DNA of 64,000 nt from Phoronis australis. Lineage: Eukaryota > Phoronida > Phoronidae. The notes under the pieces are model-generated. The model made no database searches and was not told the origin of the DNA. It saw only the letters and a program-made list of their open reading frames with translations. Shown here piece after piece: positions 39,187-54,100 of this stretch (position 1 is the first letter of the stretch; the number at the start of each line of letters is the position of its first letter). The stretch covers positions 166,283 through 230,282 of the forward strand of contig NMRA01000552.1 in NCBI GenBank assembly GCA_002633005.1, written 5' to 3'. The translations under genes and the position numbers were made by a program.

Positions 39187-42100
39187 CTGTAAGAAATCGA
39201 CTTAGTATGACCATATGGCAATAAAACACAGACCTTTACCAGCCCTGTCATTGACGCGTTACATGCGTCACGAGTTTTTTTACCAATTTGATAAACATAG
39301 CATGAAGCATCGCGCTCAGGAACAAAGTCGATTCAGTGTCCTATCTAGAGTGAGCCTCACGTGACACATTGCGTCACAGCTCAAGAACACTCCTTTTTTG
39401 GTGAATGTGGTATGTCATGCAAACAGTATGCCTCCTTCTACAGGCATAAGAAGCAGAAACGTCGTAAATGAAATCATTAAGTCCGGTGGTGAAGGTTGTT
39501 AATTCACTATAGTTTATTCAGATTTACAGAGTTTATGGCTGAAAGTTGTCTAATGTGGTAGTATTCTGACGTTTTGTTTTGAACCGTTCCTCAAGTTTCT
39601 TTTCATATTTGTGTTATTTCAAGAAGATCTTTAACAGAACCAGTGCATTTTTGTAGTGTTTAGGTAGATTTAAATGGCCATACTAAGTGTCATTGGGTAA
39701 TACTTACATACAGTTGTTTTGACAAATTAGTATTTTGAAAGAAATTATATGTCTATGATTATTGTAGAAATGGCTTTCGTATTGTTGATTTCGTGTGAGA
39801 GACTATTATACTATCAATCAGTTCAACATACATTGTTTATGATTCAGTGACGATTTAGTCTAATACATTGCAAAAGTAATTCGGAGGAAATTATCAATGG
39901 ATTTGTAATGTTGATTTCCCTACAGCATTATTTTATATATTTCTGTATGGTCAATTTTGTGGTAAGTGTGATAAAAGATTCATATTACTATAGAAATGCT
40001 ATATTATTGGTATTGATGTTCTGTGTGTACTTTAACTGTCTCAATCTTTTCAAATGTCCCATTAAACTGGAGATCATGAACTGTAGATGCATGGTGAACT
40101 TAGGACCAAGACTACAAAACGGAAGAGTCAAACACAACGTACATTCAAGCCACACGGGTGCCACAAGTCAGTCTGTTCATCTCTGAATCGATGTTATCAG
40201 TAAATCTTTCAAGCAAAATCAGCACAACAGTTTACACAACTACTGGAATTTTTTTAAATTCTAGACTTTCATGAACGGAATTTCTTTAACTTTCTCCTGA
40301 ACGGTGTTGTCGCATCCCCCCTCTCTCTCTCAACCCATGCTCAAATCCATCATCGTTCTTTGACTGGCTATTTGTTTTTTTCTTTTGTTGCCACAAATTT
40401 GCAAGAAGATTCGACACTCGCTTTCATCTGCTGCAACAATTTGTTTACCCTGGCTGACACGCCACATGGAACAACTCCTGGTTGAGTCTTAGTTGAGAAC
40501 CCCTTGTTCCCAGTGGTTTCATCTAAAAGTAGTTGATTGTATTTCAAAATCCTGGTAGGGTGTACCTTCACGTCGTTTGTAACATGTTCCTTGAAGCTCG
40601 CCTTACAATAGCAGTGAAACTAAAATAGTATGCTTGATGTACATGTAGTGCTCATGGCGATTTATTGGTAATGTGCTATGCTGTTGTTTTGTTTTGATAT
40701 GAAAGTAACAAAGTAATGACACAAAATGTGATCCATTCATTGCACCACACTTGTTTTGTAACATGTTTCATGTTTTATAAGTAAAAATTTCATTATTGTT
40801 CGACACACCACGATCCGTTCTCGATCGCATAAACACAACAAACACACATTTGCGTCCCCGATCGCCTATCTTTGCGTTATCGATCACATCTTCCCAGAGA
40901 AAAGTGTCAAAAATTCAGAGATCCTGACAAAGTTATAAAAAACAAGCGTTGCGTTATATTTTCACAAGTCATTTCTTCATAACTTCATGGTCAATTTATT
41001 GATTTAGTACAAAAAATATTCGCAATTTGCCAAAATGATATACTAACCACCTTCGGCTTATGCTATGCCTCGGTCAACGTAACTTTTCTCCGACAATTGG
41101 AAGAGACATTAGCCTAAACCTACACCTGTCCTTCCTCAATGTGTTACGCCTTGAACTCATGTCTCTGTTTTCACATTGGAAGTAAAAACATCAAAAATTC
41201 ATCAAATTTACTCCCCTTGCCTGGTTTCGCTTCTCACGCCAAATTTCGTTCTCATTCGCCTTCCGGGCGTTCTCGAACGCGGGTTGTACATCTAAAGCTA
41301 GCACATCGCTCCTGTTAATCTCCATCACGCCTGTGTCAATCACCCGCTCTACACTGACACTAGCTATACCTGCCTCCCATTTATTTGCCAATTCATGCAT
41401 ACATGTACTGTCAGACGGTCGGCAGTGACCATCAAACAGGCTAAAAGTAACATGGTTAAAATTGTGTATTAAGTTCAACTAAATGCGTTCTGTTTTTGCT
41501 CATGTTCTCGTCGCAATCAGGCATGAAATTCTACTCTTGATCCTCTACAGTATGAACAATGTGGACGTTGGCTATATCATGTTGTTAGACGATTGTTAAT
41601 GTCGCCTCACCAACATTGCGGTCGGCACGTACAACAATGATACATCCAATGAGCACTTCTCCATTCCTACTTAAATGAGACTAAATGAATACGAGAGTTC
41701 TATTCTGTGTACAAATCAAAAGACCACAAGAGAATACAGCTCCTGTAGATATAATGCTATTAAAGCCATTATTGTTATTGCTGTTGACATCGTCAATACA
41801 AAACGTAACCACAAATACATAATTATTAACACCACAAACCAAATTCGCGTTCTCAGTGATTTTTACGCCAAAAACACCAACTTTTGAATTAGACCACATC
41901 ACTGTAAAATTGTACCAGTTTTTTTCCTTACCAAGCTTAGAAGTGATTTCTGGGCTCAGGAACAACTTAGGAACAAACTTAATAAAGTAGGCCAGTTTAG
42001 TAGGCCATCATCGTCATGCACCAACAGGAAGGTAATTAGACTGCTACGAGCTACGGGAACAGTTCTGGTTGCCTGTATAAAAACTACACGGAGACAGTGG

Positions 42101-45100
42101 TACATGATACTGCATGTTGTGGCATTAAGCTTTTCCTTAAAGCCCCTATCAAGTATGTTCTTCTGTTCAAAACACAAACTTGCTTCACAAGTGTATATGC
42201 TCTTCTAAAGTAAGGTCACCGTGTAATTATTCTTTGTTGGAATTGTAATTGGTTACAATAAATCACCTTAATTTCCATGATGGCCACGCAGCCTTGGCGA
42301 CTGAAACTAACCCACCATGACAAGAAACATAATGTTCATGGTCGGAGACAATAATGACCGCAGATGCTTCCTCTCAATCTTAAAAACAATTTCTCATTTG
42401 ATCTATTTTACTAGTGGCCTAAATCAATAGACGATTTCAGACACTCAACAGACACAATTATATGTCCCTTTTATAATTGAAACTAGTTTTCTCATGGATG
42501 TATAAGCAGATTTAGGAGGGAGCCCAGGGGGCTGCCCCCCCCCCTTGGTTGCCGCCAAAAAAATCAAAGAGCAAGAGTGTGTGGAAATATTGAGTTTAGT
42601 AATTAATCCCGGTAATTAACATGGGGGGCTCAGACACACGGTGTACACGTTTTCCGGTTTTTTGTTTTGTTTTTTTTTTTAGGCCGCCGAGAAAAATTCA
42701 AACACTCCTAGAATTTCACATGTGCCTGTACTTTGCGGTTGCCCTAGACAACATGTTGGGCCCCCCGTTATGTTGTCCTAGATCCACCACTGGGATGTCC
42801 ATAAAACTTCATGTTTGTAAAAAATTTAAACGCTTGTACTCACTTTTCACGAACCATAAGCAGCAAGTCATCTGTACTTTGTCCATGGAGTTCATAAATG
42901 GCTCTTAAAATGGACATGGGAATGTTGAACTTCTCATGTAGTGTCTGAAGAGATAAGTATACATTGACTTGCAAAGACATGCTTTGTTTGAATGATGCAT
43001 TGTGCATAGACAAAGCAAGTACGATTAAAAGTTATCAAATACTGCAACTACAATTACAGATCTTTTGTTCATGTAAAATCCACAATACCCTTAAAGCCCA
43101 CCGGAAAACTTCTAAAATATGCTCACGGGTGGATATTCGGAAAACGAACTTTCAAGATGGCAAATGAAACCGAATATATCCCTGGGCTTATTTTTGGAAA
43201 GGGGGCGTACTTTTGGAAAATATGTCATTGAAACTGTCATTCAATATCTCGTAAAATTACAATCCCAAAATGTCTTGCCAAAATAAACAAAATTTTATAG
43301 ATCAAAGCACATTACATTTGTATTTCAGAACAATCCCATCAGATTTTCAAAGCATACAAACATTTACCAAAAATACACCCAAGGGCGTACTTTTGGAAAT
43401 TTTTCCAAAAACACGTCCATGGGCATACTTTTGTGGGGGACTGCTTCCAGAAATTCCCAGCAAAAGCATTCTCTCCTTAACTTTTGCAATTTTATCCTTG
43501 ATGACAACAGAAGAGAATTTCCAGATAAAAATATGTTAGCTGTGACAGTGACCCTGTTTTACTCAGGATTAAAATCAAATTTTTTTTCACACCTCAAAGC
43601 ATATCTTCGCCATGTCATCAAGATCCTTTGACGAGTCTAAGTCTTTAGGCATGAGCGTTACATCACGAACTTTGACGGAGTTGGAAACAGCATCTTTGTC
43701 TCGAGAGTAAAGCATCAAGGAGAGGATCTGTAAAGATATTGACATTCAATTCAATATTTGTCCAGGTTAGCACTAAAGACAAAATTGATTATTGGATTTG
43801 TTCAGGTTAGCACTCAGAACAAAAATAGTGACATTCAATTATTGCACATGTCCTGGTTAGCACTCAAGATGAAAATAAGAGTTTAAGCATGGGCATCACG
43901 CAAATTACATCAGAAAAAGGACATTCGAATGTGAAGACATTGAAAATTCAAGGCTGGGAATTAGTTGAATGAAGGTTCAGACACTCACAAAGAGAGAGGT
44001 TGAGAGTTTGATATTCTGTAGACTTCCAACTGAGCCCTTTACTGCCCATGCTTGTGACAAAATTTCTTCCTAATGCTCAGTCATCATTTTCCCATAAAAT
44101 ACCTGATTTATCTAGTTTCTGGATTGCACACCTACCCAAAACCTATTAAAACTGCAAAAAGCCACCTTGAACTATTTTGACCTTTTGATTTAACTTTGAC
44201 CTTCATTAGGGAACTCTAGAATATCCCTGAGCTGCAGTCAAGCTGAATGTAAAGAAGGCAAATAATTAAATTTACTATCTGGCATTACTATTTTAAGTTC
44301 GCACCCAGCATTTAATTTAAATCTCTGAGTATCAGGGGCCAATTGAAGAGCATCAAATGAGTTCCAGCATCAAAGCAATGAGCATTGCTTTACCTGCCAA
44401 AAACAAACAAAAATAGAATGAAATAATTCTGACTTAAGCCTTCTAACATGACTCTAAGTAAACAGTCGAATCAGTAGAATTTTTCAAAAGGGGCATCAAA
44501 TAAATCACAAACAAATCACAAGCAACTCAAGTAAGCAATACCGGTTCAGCCAGTATCAACAGCACCAGATTTAATATTTTAAAGGAGCATGCCACCCAAA
44601 AAACAACTTAATTTGTATCAATTTAGATCGAGTAGTTCTACTCCACAACGACACGTACGGTTGCGTTACCTGACACCTGATGGCAGATGGAAGTGTTGAA
44701 ATTATCCAATGATGTCATCGGTTTCATACGCAGTCTGTTCAGCAGTTCACAACACGGCTTACTCGTGTCAGCTTATCGCTTGAAGTTATCGTTTAACACC
44801 AATAAATCATCAAACTTCGATTTAAAACTCTTAAAGATACACGGAGTTCTTATAAAAACGTGTTGTTTTATTTCGCTCTTACGGATTTATTGGTATTTGG
44901 ACACACCGCAGCCTACGAAGTTCGGCAGGCCAATAAGGTCCGTAGCAGTTTGGGGTCTGTTTGGAGATATAATTTCGAAGTATTTTCCGTGAGATACAGA
45001 CAGGAGAACCTAGACCTTTGTTGTGTAGACTTGTCATTTTTTGAGTTCTAAACACAGAACACTTGTTAGCCTGGTCAGTGGCTCGGAGATCGATCAGGCC

Positions 45101-48100
45101 TGTCGCGGCCGGCCGGATTGACTCGATCCCCGCCAGTGGCTCCGGCTGAAACTGATCAGACATCACGACCATAAACCAGCCAAAGTTCAGTGGAAACTAA
45201 ACTTCCAGTCAAGAAAATACTATGCTAGCGAGCCAAAGTAATGTGCACCTGATTATGTTGGTGAATTAGCCACGAAACTGCAAATCTACTTACTCGTCGG
45301 GGCCGTCAATTCCGAGGTTCTGCGTTGGCCACAGCACCGTCAGGGCAGAAGTTGTACATTGACAATAATAATTTGAGTAATGTAAATGTAAATAAAGATT
45401 TCCCTAACATCTGGCCGTGGGATTGAAATCGAGTTGTTTCACAACAGTTTTTGCCAGCAAACATTAAATTAGCAGGTGCTCACACGGCCTAGGTGTCCCG
45501 TCAACTAGTTTTATTGCACCTTAAGTCGACCGGGTAACGCAGTGATTTATTCATTGGTGGCTTCTCAAATCATTTGCACTCACGAACACTCCAAAGGCAT
45601 TACAAATTGCATCTAATGAGACAGACGTTGTTTCAGTTTTATAAATTTTAAAGTATTGGTTAGGGTGAGAATAATTCATTTTGAAACAGAACGCTCAGTA
45701 ATAAACGCCAACGATGGCAACTCGCAATCCCGTCTTAGGACGAGCTAGAGCTCATCAGTCCCGACTTCGCAGATGGATCTTTAAGTTTTACTGGCTATCA
45801 TTTCGAACAGTAATACAGTGATGAAGAAATACTAGAGAGGCGCCGTGAACAAGCTCAGACAACGGAACGTATGAAGTTATTTGGTAAGCCGGCATTCGTC
45901 AGGCACTGTCAACGTCTGCAGGCCACAGACACGGAGATGTTTCACGGCCTAATACTTGCTATTTACAGCTAACATTTCATTCTTCACTACCATGAGCCAC
46001 TTCCTAAGCATTTCGGACTCTCGAGGAAGTAAAAAACCTGATTTCCTTGCAACTGCTGAGTTAGGACAAGCGGGAACGTTGCACGGCAACATAGCAGCAT
46101 TCACTGTGCAAATGAACCACTGACGTCGCTAGCGTAGTTTCTGACCTTCCTCACAGGTTAACGCGACACCTCTTGGCAAGGTAAGGTCGACCGTATGCGA
46201 GGCGATGTGGATATAGACCGATTAAGACGGCAAAAAAGACTAATTAAAAAGGGTGGCATTCTCCTTTAATAATACTGTCATTTTCACTATTAATAATGTA
46301 CTGCACACACCTCCAAGTCCTTTAGGAGCCACTGTTTGCTGAAGCCTGTACCCTGCTTGGAGACACAGACCAGAGACTGGATGAACTGAGCAGCGAACAG
46401 ATCCTTGCAGTGAGCCTCAGTGAAGTCACCTGATTTCAGCAGGCACTTGAGACACAATGACAACACCCATAAGGTTTCCACGGAGAGAGGGGTGCCTACC
46501 AAGCAATAAGGGCAAACATGATACTGGAATGTGTTTGACTGAGCTAATATCTTAGCACGAAGTCCTGAGGCTAACCAGTTGAAGCATTCATGAACAAAAT
46601 TTCTTGTATTCACTAATTGAATGTATACACTGCTTAAGAACTAAACTCAGCCCATCAACTCACAAGTACAGCTCACCGATCGCCAACCACAGCTCACCAA
46701 ACATGGCTTGCCAAACACGATGGCGTATTCACAAACAATACTTTGCACCCCGAAAACATTGTGTGCAAGAAGTGGAAAACAAAAATGATCCTAAAGTGCC
46801 GCATGAAAACAATGTTTCGATGTAATGCAAATACCCTCTTAACATCAGGTACAACAGTAAGACAGAATAGACCAAATCATCATTACAGAATATTTACTTC
46901 ATATCAGAGTTTCAAACGACATCTCTGTCAACTGAAAACGATAGAAGCAAGATAAGTGGAAAACACGAACGATGCTAGAGTGTAGCATGAAAATGATGTT
47001 TCGATTTTATACAAATGTCATCATCAGGTAAAATAGACAGAATAGAACAAAATATAACAAAATGTTCACTTCACATCCCAGTGCATGACACCAGATCAGT
47101 CAACTGAAAACTGTACTACAACTCAAGCCTTTATGCTCCATTATTCCCATTGAGTGGCCCTTCAGCATGGCTGGCTTGTGTGTGAATAGCCTCACAGATT
47201 ATGAGTGGACATATCAGTTTTTGAACATAAATCCCAACATGTATATTCTTACCTGACTTCATCCTTGCAATGATGTCTCTCACAGTTGATATAAACATGC
47301 TGACATGACCTTCCTTCAACACCAGAGTTTCACACCAGTTCACTTCAATGCAGCCATCAGTCACCTGAAACAGCCATTGCAATGTGTAAGACATATCATC
47401 TGTTCACAGAGACCACTCCTGCTTAACTGGAACTGAGGTTACAGATCGTTTTGTCTAGTCTATGGTCACGCTAAAAAGATCCCTTGATGTCTGTAAGTAA
47501 CGCAGGAAACCTTCCAGGTTTACACATTCTTCCAAAATTAGCATCTATCAATTTCACTTATTGTTGGAAAGTGAATGACAACAGACAAAATGAAAATTTT
47601 GCTGCTAAGTGACTCTCCAACTTTGCTGTCAGCACTTACAACAGCAGCATGTCTATTAAGCATGGATAAGTGCTTCTTAAGTCTGTGCTAGTTTTACAAT
47701 TTGAGGGCAACGGTATCTAACAACAGTCTAAAGCAGTGGCCTGATATTGTTTTTCAACTATTGTCTTGAAAATTGAACACCAAGCTATTCAAAAACATAA
47801 GGGGCATGTTTTATCAAAGACCACATTGCCTAATCATAGCTGAGATCATAACATGTTGGGATTTTACTGGTACGCAAACTGTTATAGTCATTCATGAAGA
47901 TAGTCCTAATTAATGAGCATAGTTTACAGTCAAATTAAAGTTAGTTCCAATGTTTTGCTTAATGTAAAAACATATTATGTTCACAATCAAGTTCAGGAGT
48001 ACAGCCTCTGTTAAAATGAGTTCCTAGAGCTCTTAATAGATAATTCAAAAGCTAGGTAAGTGTACCCAGTAAACTTACAGTCTGCCGCCGTCTGGTCTTA

Positions 48101-51100
48101 CAGTCTACAAGAATGGAGCGGTGTTTGTCGGTGAAGTGTTTCAGCACCACAGCATGCTTCGAATCTCCTGGCTTAAGGCTGTACTTCACTCCTACACCCA
48201 CGGACAGCACCTACAGGCAAGAGGTCGCAAGAGGGCACTAATGTATGTCAGAAACCAATCAACAGATGTGCAAGACTCCTTAATGGGAGCCAGGGAGTGA
48301 AAAAACACTTCAGCTGTCATTCAAATTTCACAAATCAAAATCCTAGGTGTTCATTAGTCACAGCAAGTTTTTAATTTATCAACAAATTAAAAGCACAGAA
48401 CTTTTCCTAGCAAATGAAAAATTCAGTCAAATAGAAAAGAAAATGGGCACAAGACTTAAATTTAATAAAAAATTAATTAGAAATTGCCCACCTCTGGGTA
48501 CCCTGCCAAGACAAAGAGGGCAAAGATTGCAGATAACTCTGGGTCATCTTTCAAAGTCATCACTGATTGGTTAATGTGTTCCAGCAGAAGATCTTTCCAC
48601 GCAGGAGCAGCCAATAGCTGTTGCAGAATTTGTGCCACAGAACAAGCCCACTCCAAACCACTCCTAAAATTGATTTGACTACATTTTTCACAAGTTTCTA
48701 AATATCAAGACACATATTGCAACCACCTCAATCTTCACACAAAAGAAAGTAGGAACAAAGGATCACAACTAAAATTAGTGACCAGCTCAGATAACAATAC
48801 CTGTTTCACCAAAATAAACTTTATCCACCAACAGCCAACTGAATTGCTGATATTTTTATTAGCTAGAGCATTTCAGTTGAAACTACTGAAACACATAAAC
48901 AAAACGTCTCCATGTAAGTATGCAGTGCACATAAATAGTCCTACTATATGATAAAGGTTTACTATAGCACACAACAGTGAGTAAGTACATTAGAGTGAAG
49001 CCTGGGGATGAGGTAACAGTATTAGATGCTCAGTGCTCGATTTGGCAACCTCAGGTTGTGTTTGGCGACCTCAGGTTGTGTTTGGCCACCTCAGGTTGTG
49101 TTTGGCAACCTCAGGTTGTGTTTGGCAACCTCAGGTTGTGTTTGGCAACCTCAGGTTGTGTTTGGCCACCTGGAAAAAATCTCAAGTCGCCAAAAAGTCA
49201 CCACTGCGAGCATCAAAGTCAAACAATAATTTCCCCAACATTCGTTTCAAAGTTCGTGTTGACTAGCAAACTTTAAATAACTAAGAGTTTTCCTAGATTT
49301 GTTACCATTGGTGAAATCAGTGCAACTGCCACTACAGCAGTCGGCAAAAATCAAACGCGCTTAAATTACAACAGGAAGTAAACAGACCGAAGTTGGAATT
49401 GTTTGGCAAAAATCGGGCAAGTTTGGTGAAACACGCGCCACCAGTATATGCGATCATCTGTCTTCTATGTTCTTTCGTTGGTGCAAAGAATTGAATTAGA
49501 GAATGAATGTACATTTACTGGGACAAATTGAGAGGTAAGATTCCGAGAATGGAGCACGGTATGTCACCTTTTTTGGTCAGCGATTTCTACGCCGGATTCC
49601 GACTACCTCAGATTTCATTTGGCGACCTCGGATTTTCAGCTTTGGCAACCTCAGATTTTGTTTGGCGACGCCAGATTTTTGCCAACTCGTCCAATGCGAC
49701 TTGGCGTTAAGCTAAGCTTCGAGCACTGATGTTGCTAACATTATGACAGACAGTTAAACAGTTCTCACCTTTCAAGGCACATGGCACCAAATGAGAACAG
49801 GAAGTCTACAATATTCTTCTCCTCTTGTTCTTCTGTCACCTCTTGTTGCACCTAATGTAAAAAACATAAATCGTGTTGAAACTTAAAATCTTTAAGTCCC
49901 ACACTCCTGGGGAACATGAATCTAAGCAGTTAAAATTCAAACAAATTTTAGTAGATGGAAAAATGGTTCTACAACAGTTCCAAATAAAAAATACTAGTCT
50001 TCTGACAACACAAAACTGTGTCAGACAAAGTACACACAATGCAAAACTTGTCAGACAGTAACCACAACGCAAAAATGTGTCAGACACAGTACCCACAATG
50101 CAAAATTTGTCAGACAAAGTACTCGCAATGCAAAATGTGGCAGACAAAGTACCCACAATGCAAAATGTCCCAGACACAACACCCACAATGCAAAATGTGT
50201 CAGACACAGAACCCACAGTGCAAAAATAAGCAGACCACAGTCAATGCTTGAAACCAGAAATACCTACTTGAAGCAATATCAGAGAAGACAAAACACTTGC
50301 CTAAGTTGGCAGCCTATCCCTACTAACCTTTTGTATGGAAGAACTCTCTCCTACCCTAAGAAAGCTATATGTCATTTTATATGAAGAGTCAACTCACAAC
50401 ATTGTCCACTTCAACTGGCACTTGGTCCTCCTGCACTGTGGTGCCATCTTTGGACTGATCATTAATGAATGCATCAAAAGACTCCAACAGCTCTGGTTGA
50501 TCTTCCAAAATGGACATGGAATTTGCTTTCACTTTACTGGCATCCATGCTGTAAATGACAATGTGAAAAGAATTTTGAATTTAATAGGAAAGTGCAACTG
50601 CATTAAAACAAACCAATCAACATTCATTTTAAAGCAATAACTTATTTTCTGTCTCTTTCCTGTATTGCGTGCCCATTACGCCCCAAAATATATTACCATG
50701 ATGGTTGTTTTATTTTTATGTAAACTCCATAACTAAGAGATCACAGAAGACATATAGAATTTTTTACGTCCCTGATGTCAATCAATTACACAGAATTGTA
50801 AAGAAAAAAATCAAGTCAATGCTGAAGGAGATGGCAAAGGGACAAACAAATTTGAATAACAATAAGAGTAATGCAAATTTAACAATTATTGCTGAAAACA
50901 ATTATTGCCCCAATGCAACCCTCGAACGTGTTTATCCCATTTAAGCAACCATCAGAAATATCTGACAAACAAACTCACGTTCCAGCTTTGAATTGAGCAA
51001 TGTTATGAAAGAACTCCAACTGAACTTCAGGCTTGTCTGTAAAATAGTCCTTGACCTGACCTAAAAACCTGAGATGATGTTCACCAAGCTCCACAGCATA

Positions 51101-54100
51101 TGATTGGCTGGCTTTGGTTTTAGTGGGACTTGCAGGAGATAGTGTCACTTTGAAGGCACGTATCTGGAAAACAGAAGAATTACAAAATTAATAGTTGTCG
51201 CTGACAAATTCGAATTAATGTGGGGCCAGGGATCCCTAAAGATGCTGAAACAGATTGCAAAATGCAAATGAAATTTTATTTTTATTGTCTGCTTTATTTA
51301 GTATTATGCCCATTGTCAAAATGAGGAAAATACCTTAAAAAAGTTTTGAGCATCTTTCAGGTGGCGTTATAACTTGGGCCCCATCACGTGATATCTATGA
51401 TCAGTGTTATAATTAAAATTACAATGGTGAAGTAAAACAAAAAAGCAACCAAGTGAAAAATCCATCACATTTTTTAGGAGAGCAACATGGTCCAAAAAGT
51501 AGAAATGTGAAGTACATGAGTTAGGAGTGAGATTTAAACAAGATTTTCCCTTTTTTGATCAGCTCACACATTTTGCGGCATTAATGAATATAATGACAAA
51601 AATCAAACACCTTTAAAAAATTACAAAATTAATATGAATGTGCAATAGAAAAATTAAGTGACTTGATCTTTTTCTGTAATTCTGCTCAGTTTACAGTTGG
51701 TGTATTGGTGGAATTTGAAAGGACTTTTCAAGCAGGTCCTGTACATTTCTACCATGTCATGCACTACTAAACAGAAAAGACTCCACATTAGTGAGGTCTA
51801 TATAGAGTTAAATAAGGAATAAAGCTGCTTACACTGTCTGCATGAGTGAACCTCTGAAGAAGCCTCACAATCAGTCCCATGGCCATATGCTGGGTAATTA
51901 CTTCGTGGCCAGTGTCACCCCTGCAACAACCAAATACACAGGAATTACATGGTAGAGTTTTTGACCAAGTAAAGGAAATACACTGAAAATGAATTGTCAG
52001 TAAATTTAGTACAAACTCCTATTTCAGACACCCAGAACAAGTTGTTTCACTCTTCAGACAAATAACAAACTTTTAACTAATTTATCTGTGAAAGTAATCA
52101 TTCCATTTTTGATATCTTGCATGTTATTTTGAGATTTTCCACAAAGGTACCATCGGCTTTGTAAACCGCTAAATTGTTTACAAGACCGTGCAAAATAACG
52201 TGTAAAACACTACTTAAATGTATTGAACGACTGGCAGGATCAATGACATGATCAAATTCCGTATAATAAAAATGTTGAAGATGAAATCTCAAAAAGCTGT
52301 TGCAGTTTTCTAAATTATTACTTTGTTTTCATTCTAAGCAACTTCAATTTTTTCATAAAAATCATATAAGTCCTAATTTTGACAGCCACTCATGCAAAAG
52401 TTCAAATGTACTTTGGAGAACAGTGTATCAAGCACAGTATCTGAAAGTTGTATGTAAATCTGATTAGCCATAGCTGAATAGGAGAAACAATGTTATGAAG
52501 CTGGCCAAAATCAGACATTTTTCTAGGGTCCAACATAACCCTAATCTCTCCTTTCCCTCTCAGTCATTGACTGTATAGATGTCTCCAATGATTCCACCTG
52601 TCAGCAATGACAATGGTTAAAGTTATAACTAACCAAAACGTTTACTCAACCATTCATCATCACCTTCCTGTTAAACCTTGTCCTTCTCAATTGGATGTCA
52701 CTAGCCTTTTTCATAACTAAACATCCAAGCGCACATTACAAACCATCCCTTACCGAATAATTCTCAACAGCAGCATCAGGAACTCGTGCTTCTCAAAGCC
52801 ATTCTCCAGCCCCTCCACAATATCTGTGTTGTCCCCTGGTATGGCAGCCCCCAGTAGGCCCATGATCTTCTCTTGAGAGTGAAGGGCAAAAGCTTCCTCC
52901 TGCTGCAACATGACCTTCTCAGACATGTCCTCCTGCATGGCTGTAAGAAACATAATACAAATGGTAGGATTCAGTATTCGTTGAGGATCCACAATCTGCC
53001 ATTTAAAAGACAGTGGGCAACATAAGAGGATTTGTTTTGGCAGAGATAATCATTTCACTTCTCATTTCTCACCTAAAAATTCTATGGAAATCTTAAACCT
53101 AAAAATTATGAAATTTTTGGGACACTGGTGTACAACATATAAACGTATAAACGAAACACATACAACTAAATAGCCGAAGCCAGCCTACCTTCTGTCTCTG
53201 CCTGCTTCTTGCCCGGTTCATGTTGCAGACACTCCGTGACTAACATGAGACAGTGATTCAATAGCTGCACAGCGGACGCAGTGTATTCACTACCACGCTC
53301 ACACGAGTATGCCAGCCCAGCCATAGTGAGAGTGAGGCTTGAGAACTGTAGCCATACATGTTGGTGGATGTAGGCCTGGAGGTCAGAGTCTACCTTGTTA
53401 CTACTCTTAACTGAAACACAAACGAGTGATACATGATCAGCTAAGTAAAGTTTCCTCAATTTATAATAGATTATGACAGACAAGATAAAAGCAGTTTTAC
53501 AAGATTTCTCAATAAAAAGATATTTTAAAAGAAGAAAACATTTTCCAGACTTCTCAACAAGAATATATTTTACATGAAAACAAATTAATTTGATTCATTT
53601 TAGGACAATAATGTACAATACACCTGTCATTGTACATTGTGTACAATACACCTGTCATTGTAATTGTCACATTGTGTACAATACATCTGCCATTGTCCAT
53701 GTCACATTAACTTGTGATATCTTGAACATCATGCAATGACCATTTAATGTTTAACAAATGACAAGTAGATTTCTTTTTTGTTCAGTTTTTAATTAACTTT
53801 ACCATACCCATTTATGTTTATATCATAAGTTACCAGGCATAACTTTTTGTACAATTGCTTTAAGTCTTCAAATTGCTAGGATTAATCATTCATTGTTAGC
53901 TGCAAGGGTCACATAGATACCGACAAGGATTTAGAGGAATTGTAATACAGTAAATAAATTCAATCTATAAATGACTTCTAATAGAAACATGATATATTCA
54001 AATAATGAAAAGGAGAAAGTATGATGCCCGATCACCAATATCAACTGCAGGATCTCAATCTGGAGACACAGCTTGAAGTAAGATCAAAAACCTGTCATGA

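Noticed and set aside
40079-40192. + strand frame with GCHKSVC reminiscent of the Cys-rich tail of piggyBac transposases
   Set aside because: Only one short frame, no transposase core nearby, and the opposite strand gives a microexon that fits the ZZEF1-like gene in phase.
49041-49173. Regular short repeats considered as a CRISPR array
   Set aside because: Units are contiguous without unique spacers, and the context is an animal intron. The same applies to the 30-, 41- and 68-bp arrays.
50018-50251. Cys/Gln-rich repeat protein frames on both strands
   Set aside because: They come from a 30-bp intronic array whose period is a multiple of three.
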